From Qingrenia yutianensis (GTDB lineage: Bacteria; Bacillota; Clostridia; UMGS1810), in the NCBI RefSeq assembly GCF_014385105.1, contig NZ_JACRTE010000006.1, positions 62,001-126,000 on the forward strand: a stretch of 64,000 nucleotides of DNA, in the 5' to 3' direction. Both the position numbers and the translations under genes were made by a program. The notes below the pieces were generated by a model. That model did not search any database and was not told the DNA's origin. It saw only the letters and a program-made list of their open reading frames with translations. Of this stretch, positions 62,339 through 64,000 are shown piece after piece (the first letter of the stretch is position 1; each line of letters starts with the position of its first letter).

Positions 62339-63019
62339 TTAAAGCTCTATTTCCTTGTAAATAGTGGGAATAACCTTATTTTCAACGTCCAAATCCTCCG
62401 CGGTCATATCGTCAAACATTCCCACGTGATACGGTACAACCTTTTTGGCGTTTATTTTTTTTGCAAAACGCGCCGCGTCGGTTTTGTTCATATTGTTTCC
62501 CAGTCCGTTTACCGGCATAAACAAAACATCTATACCGTCCGGAATATCGCCGAAAATATCGGTATTATACAGCGTGTCGCCGGTGATGTAGTATTTCTTT
62601 TCGCCGTCGTCGATTATAACGCCTATCGGGTGCGGGTCGGAATGTGCGGCAAGCACCGAAGTAAATTTCACGCCGTCCTGCGTCCACTCAGTGTGACGGT
62701 TGAATTTAACATAATTCTGATTTTTGTTGCCTATTTTTCTCGCTTCTTCAAAAGCCGCCTCGGGCGCAAGCACGGTAACGCTTTTTTCACCGCAAATATA
62801 GTGCACAAGCGTGTCGGGGTCGGTGTGGTCAAGATGGTTATGCGTAAGCACCAGGACGTCGGGAACAATTTTAAGAAAACTTTCGTCCGCCGGCACACGG
62901 CGGTAGTTGCGCGGATTAACTCTTACAACGCTGTTTGAAAGATACGGATCTGTCATAATTTTGATTTTGCCATTGTCAAACAAAAGTCCCGCCTGTCCGA
63001 GATAAGTAATTTTCATCAT
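62339..63019 (-). CDS. metallo-beta-lactamase-fold hydrolase (UlaG-like)
   Basis: This is 226 residues. Metal ligands are in LTHNHLDHTDP (HxHxDH) near residue 60, AAHSDPHP and YYITGDTLYN. The lack of a long lid and the length match the UlaG/UPF0173 group of MBL hydrolases; substrate unknown. Two adjacent ATG codons (63019 and 63016) follow a weak GAAGGGA site; either may be used. Confidence 0.88.
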   Translation of the reverse strand: MMKITYLGQAGLLFDNGKIKIMTDPYLSNSVVRVNPRNYRRVPADESFLKIVPDVLVLTHNHLDHTDPDTLVHYICGEKSVTVLAPEAAFEEARKIGNKNQNYVKFNRHTEWTQDGVKFTSVLAAHSDPHPIGVIIDDGEKKYYITGDTLYNTDIFGDIPDGIDVLFMPVNGLGNNMNKTDAARFAKKINAKKVVPYHVGMFDDMTAEDLDVENKVIPTIYKEIEL

Positions 63020-63057
63020 ATTTGTCAAGTCCCTTCAAAATGTAAAATAATTAAAAC

Positions 63058-63086
63058 AAATCAGCGCACACACGGCGCGCTGATTT
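63058..63086 (-). terminator. hairpin terminator
   Basis: AAATCAGCGC and GCGCTGATTT form a 10-bp stem, followed on the minus strand by a T-rich tract. It ends the P-loop ATPase gene. Confidence 0.85.
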
Positions 63087-63102
63087 GGCTAATTTAATAT
63101 TC

Positions 63103-63513
63103 TTAAACGATATAACCGTAAACCTTTTCGGGAAGCTCCGATTTAGCTGCGCTGACTGTGATTGTGAAATTGATGTTTTTATCCTTCGCGATTTTGTCGA
63201 TTTTTTCTATAAAACCGTCAAGACCTTTAATATCGTCGTCAACAACCTTGAAAAGACTGTCAACAAAAATATGGGTAATATCGTAATTCTGCGAAAGAGC
63301 GCCGTTTATAAAGCATATAAACTCATTGTACGTCTTGATTGCATACTCTGCCGCGTCGATAAGGCGAACCGCATAATTGAGCTGGTAAACGTGCCTGTCG
63401 CCCGAGTTTATGAACACAACATTTCCGTGCGCGGTGTCAATAGCCTCGTTAACTCTGTCAAGCATCATTTTGGTCTTTCCCGTACCTTTTTTTCCAACGA
63501 TTAAATTAACCAT
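63103..63513 (-). CDS. small P-loop ATPase of unknown role
   Basis: This is 136 residues. Walker A is IVGKKGTGKTKMML at residues 5-18 and the Walker B strand DITHIFVDSLF lies near residue 83. The rest is a minimal P-loop fold with no extra domain and no signal peptide. AAGGAG eight bases before the ATG excludes the longer frame. A single-gene unit. Function unknown. Confidence 0.85.
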   Translation of the reverse strand: MVNLIVGKKGTGKTKMMLDRVNEAIDTAHGNVVFINSGDRHVYQLNYAVRLIDAAEYAIKTYNEFICFINGALSQNYDITHIFVDSLFKVVDDDIKGLDGFIEKIDKIAKDKNINFTITVSAAKSELPEKVYGYIV

Positions 63514-63690
63514 CAAAATCACTCCTTTTTTTAAATTAAAGCCTCCGAAAGAAATATTTTCCTGATTAAATAATATCATAGCTTTGCACGATATGCAAGG
63601 TGTTTTGTAAAAAAGGGAAAAATACGTCAAAAAACACAAAATTTAATACCGATTTTTGTAAAAAAACGCAAAAATTATTGACGCAAAAAT

Positions 63691-63712
63691 ACCGCCGAAA
63701 AGCATCGGCGGT
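63691..63712 (-). terminator. hairpin terminator of the mazF gene
   Basis: ACCGCCGA (63691-63698) and TCGGCGGT (63705-63712) form an 8-bp stem with a T-run on the minus strand. Confidence 0.85.
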
Positions 63713-63768
63713 GTTTTCATTAAGAATTGCGTATTAAATTCTTTGCTATGTAGAAAAATCCACACAGC

Positions 63769-64000
63769 CTACTCTTCAAGTCCGAAGCTGATTTCAAGAG
63801 CCTCGTTCACCCTTGCCATAAGCTCCTCGTCCAGATGTCCGATTTTTTCTTTAAGCCGTCTTTTGTCAATAGTCCGCACCTGCTCGGCAAGAATAACCGA
63901 GTCTTTGTTAAGTCCGTACTCGTCGCCCGAAATTTCAATGTGCGTGGGCAGCTTTGCTTTGTTGATTTGAGATGTAACGGCTGCGATAATCACAGTCGGA
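63769..64000 (-). CDS. mazF: MazF/PemK-type endoribonuclease toxin, partial (5' end outside window)
   Basis: About 77 C-terminal residues are visible and the frame is open to the right edge. PTVIIAAVTSQINKAKLPTH, GLNKDSVILAEQVRTIDKRR and LKEKIGHLD match chromosomal MazF/EndoA toxins of Bacillota, which cut mRNA at short sequences and are paired with an upstream antitoxin. The antitoxin would lie beyond the window. The C-terminus is complete. Confidence 0.93.
   Translation of the reverse strand, partial: PTVIIAAVTSQINKAKLPTHIEISGDEYGLNKDSVILAEQVRTIDKRRLKEKIGHLDEELMARVNEALEISFGLEE

Noticed and set aside
1..64000. CRISPR arrays, tRNA or rRNA genes, insertion sequences
   Set aside because: No regularly spaced repeats, cloverleaf-like or rRNA-like sequence and no transposase frame was noticed; a dedicated RNA scan was not possible.

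Overview
The window looks like a chromosomal segment of an anaerobic, Gram-positive-type Clostridia bacterium. The evidence is the fused IspH-ribosomal protein S1 gene behind hutP, cmk and plsC, a reverse rubrerythrin next to a rubredoxin, a YtvI-type sporulation membrane protein, an Agr peptide quorum-sensing cassette, and S-layer homology (SLH) domains on exported proteins. Base composition is moderately low in GC. I cannot name a genus from the sequence alone. No rRNA, tRNA or CRISPR array was seen.

Region 1 (1-16.9 kb, all minus strand) is a carbohydrate locus. From upstream to downstream: a GH39/clan-A glycosidase, a GH16 endo-glucanase-like enzyme and an exported beta-helix protein form one transcription unit. 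A second promoter then drives a sugar-binding lipoprotein, two LplB/LplC-type permeases, a large secreted clan-A glycosidase, an exported lectin-like protein and two SLH proteins, the last cut by the left edge. Both promoters carry the same pair of 12-bp direct repeats, 20 bp apart and 4 bp upstream of -35, so one activator probably controls both units. Extracellular chopping, surface binding and import would thus be co-regulated.

Region 2 (17.0-25.6 kb) starts with a decayed polysaccharide deacetylase fragment, then a DeoR regulator with an OPA-like MFS transporter. Convergent to these are a GH42-like enzyme, an AlkD-like repair protein and a sugar isomerase-like TIM barrel. Next come an acetyltransferase with a DUF554 membrane protein, a small heavy-metal-binding membrane protein, and the rubrerythrin-rubredoxin peroxide/oxygen defence pair behind a Fur/PerR-like box.

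Region 3 (25.6-30.2 kb) is an Agr system in the order response regulator, histidine kinase, agrB, agrD, followed by an unknown secreted protein and a 277-bp element with 23-bp terminal inverted repeats. The AgrD gene (56 codons) and rubredoxin (51 codons) are small but clear.

Region 4 (30.2-47.0 kb) holds a small EamA transporter, a two-component system and two giant exported proteins (2559 and 2167 residues). The second carries a FIVAR-like segment, an InlB-type repeat and three SLH motifs. A leader with two mutually exclusive hairpins precedes the first giant gene.

Region 5 (47.0-64.0 kb) is mainly housekeeping: metY, secG, ytvI, apgM, ilvE, galE, ferredoxin-like, ispH-rpsA, plsC, cmk, hutP, a BaiN-like flavoprotein, an RpiR regulator, a cold-shock protein, an MBL hydrolase, a small P-loop ATPase and a partial MazF toxin. 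Among them sits a small protein with an ADP-ribosyltransferase-like R-S-E pattern.
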